The notes beneath the pieces are model-generated. The model made no database searches. It worked only from the letters and a program-made list of their open reading frames with translations, and was not told the DNA's origin. Positions 7,049 to 7,895 of a stretch of 7,895 nt of DNA are shown here, in pieces. The DNA lies in assembly GCA_902782875.1 (NCBI GenBank), contig CACZPE010000171.1, positions 1-7,895 on the forward strand, read 5' to 3'. This DNA comes from an uncultured Ruminococcus sp. GTDB lineage: Bacteria; Bacillota_A; Clostridia; Oscillospirales; Ruminococcaceae. Position 1 is the stretch's first letter, and every line of letters begins with the position of its first letter. The position numbers and the translations under genes are program-made.

Positions 7049-7895
7049 CTATTTGTTTTCAACACCTATCATATACTTATAATTGAACACTTCTGTAAAG
7101 GGATCATACCAGTATCCTGATATATCATCCCTTGACATGACATATACGCTGTTATACGTCAGAGGCAGAAGAGCATGCTCATTTATCAGAAGCTTTTCAA
7201 GCTGATCTGCATACTGTGCTTTGGCAGATACATAGGGCTGTGATGACAGATAAGGGTCAAGATGCTTGCCGCTCAGGGAATATAGCTTTGCAAACAGATC
7301 ATCCACACTGTTCATTTCCATATCTATAGTGCAGACATAGAGATCGCGTTCTCCCTCACCTATTCTCTTTTCTATCTCCTCGGTATCAAGATACAGCGGA
7401 TCACAATAATATCCGCAGTTGGCAAACCTGTCGGTTATCTCATTCACGGTATCGTAGGAAGTATAATCATTGCCGATAAGCATTGCATGAAATTTTTCCT
7501 TATCAAAACGGAATGAATCGTTTGCATGTTCTCGTATATAGCCTCTGCTGTCGGGAAAAATATCACGGTATCTCTGATTCATTACCGTAACAGATGGCGG
7601 CACAAAGGAATATGCACGACGGTGCATCTCATCGGAAGTATCCTCGGCTGTGCACGCCGCACAATACAGCGCATCCTTATCATCAGCCTGTGTAAATACC
7701 AGCACAGATACGGATGCATAATAAGGTGCAGACAGCTGATACCCCTTGGGAAGTTCCTCATTGCCGTATAAGCATACATCAGCGACCGTATCTGAATCTA
7801 TGAGCATATTTACAGTATCAGGATATGTAATATATCCTTCCATAGAGTTAGCCTTTATACGAGAAAGGCTGACATGATTATCCGTCCAGTAAGGA
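7049..7895 (-). CDS. C-terminal part of a putative family 5 extracellular solute-binding protein, truncated by the window edge
   Basis: The frame is open to the right edge, giving 281 visible residues ending in YMIGVENK with a TAG stop at 7051-7049. The ATG at 7843 is internal: the frame continues upstream without a stop and no ribosome binding site precedes it. The layout resembles the second half of peptide/nickel-type ABC transporter binding proteins. A segment like the 'value of bound ligand drives the model' region (YITYPDTVNMLIDSDTVADV, 21-40) is followed by a lobe with DTVNEITDRFANCGYYCDP and RDLYVCTIDM. The typical ending LLPLTYNSVYVMSRDD leads into GYWYDPFTEVFNYKYM. Such proteins are exported lipoproteins that deliver oligopeptides or similar solutes, but the signal peptide and N-terminal lobe are outside the window. 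Similarity is by pattern only and divergent, so another periplasmic-binding-fold role is possible. At least six cysteines, including YCAAC and CGYYC, are unusual for a Firmicutes extracytoplasmic protein. It lies upstream of, and on the same strand as, the tRNA. Confidence 0.55.
   Translation of the reverse strand, partial: PYWTDNHVSLSRIKANSMEGYITYPDTVNMLIDSDTVADVCLYGNEELPKGYQLSAPYYASVSVLVFTQADDKDALYCAACTAEDTSDEMHRRAYSFVPPSVTVMNQRYRDIFPDSRGYIREHANDSFRFDKEKFHAMLIGNDYTSYDTVNEITDRFANCGYYCDPLYLDTEEIEKRIGEGERDLYVCTIDMEMNSVDDLFAKLYSLSGKHLDPYLSSQPYVSAKAQYADQLEKLLINEHALLPLTYNSVYVMSRDDISGYWYDPFTEVFNYKYMIGVENK

Noticed and set aside
7019..7049. GAAC/GTTC elements as a LexA (SOS) box
   Set aside because: The half-sites do not have the GAAC-N4-GTTC spacing of the Gram-positive box, and they lie at the 3' end of an unrelated gene.
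7841..7843. ATG as the true start of the solute-binding-like gene
   Set aside because: The frame stays open to the window edge with sensible sequence upstream, and no ribosome binding site precedes this ATG.

Overview
The window looks like a chromosomal segment of a low- to mid-GC Gram-positive anaerobe of the Clostridia, probably a Ruminococcus-like gut or rumen bacterium. This rests on the AddA/AddB pair (the Firmicutes counterpart of RecBCD), purine-rich ribosome binding sites, many ATA isoleucine codons, a tRNA gene with an encoded CCA end, and the general look of the proteins. The genus is an inference and was not checked against any database.

Layout. Positions 1-2565 (+) hold the last 854 codons of addB; its N-terminal third lies off the left edge. 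Two bases later addA begins (2568-6101, +) and is complete. A 51-bp gap containing a perfect 12-bp inverted repeat separates it from a complete DNA alkylation repair protein of the AlkD-like HEAT-repeat family (6153-6845, +). A strong hairpin with A and T tracts on its two sides (6846-6874) then ends the + strand unit. It also sits directly behind the 3' end of a tRNA-Thr(GGT) gene on the - strand (6877-6952), so it probably stops transcription from both sides. After 96 bp of AT-rich intergenic DNA, positions 7049-7894 (-) hold the C-terminal 281 residues of a protein resembling family 5 (peptide/nickel type) extracellular solute-binding proteins; its start is beyond the right edge.

How the genes work together. 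AddB and AddA form the heterodimeric helicase-nuclease that resects double-strand breaks for RecA-dependent repair. Both nuclease domains, the AddA ATPase motifs and the AddB iron-sulfur cysteines are intact. The downstream AlkD-like glycosylase candidate would remove alkylated bases, so the + strand unit reads as a small DNA-repair operon. The - strand genes are unrelated to it and converge on it.

I found no mobile element, CRISPR array, toxin-antitoxin pair or clearly new system. The most interesting unexplained element is the perfect inverted repeat between addA and the alkD-like gene, which abuts the downstream ribosome binding site and lacks a terminator U tract.
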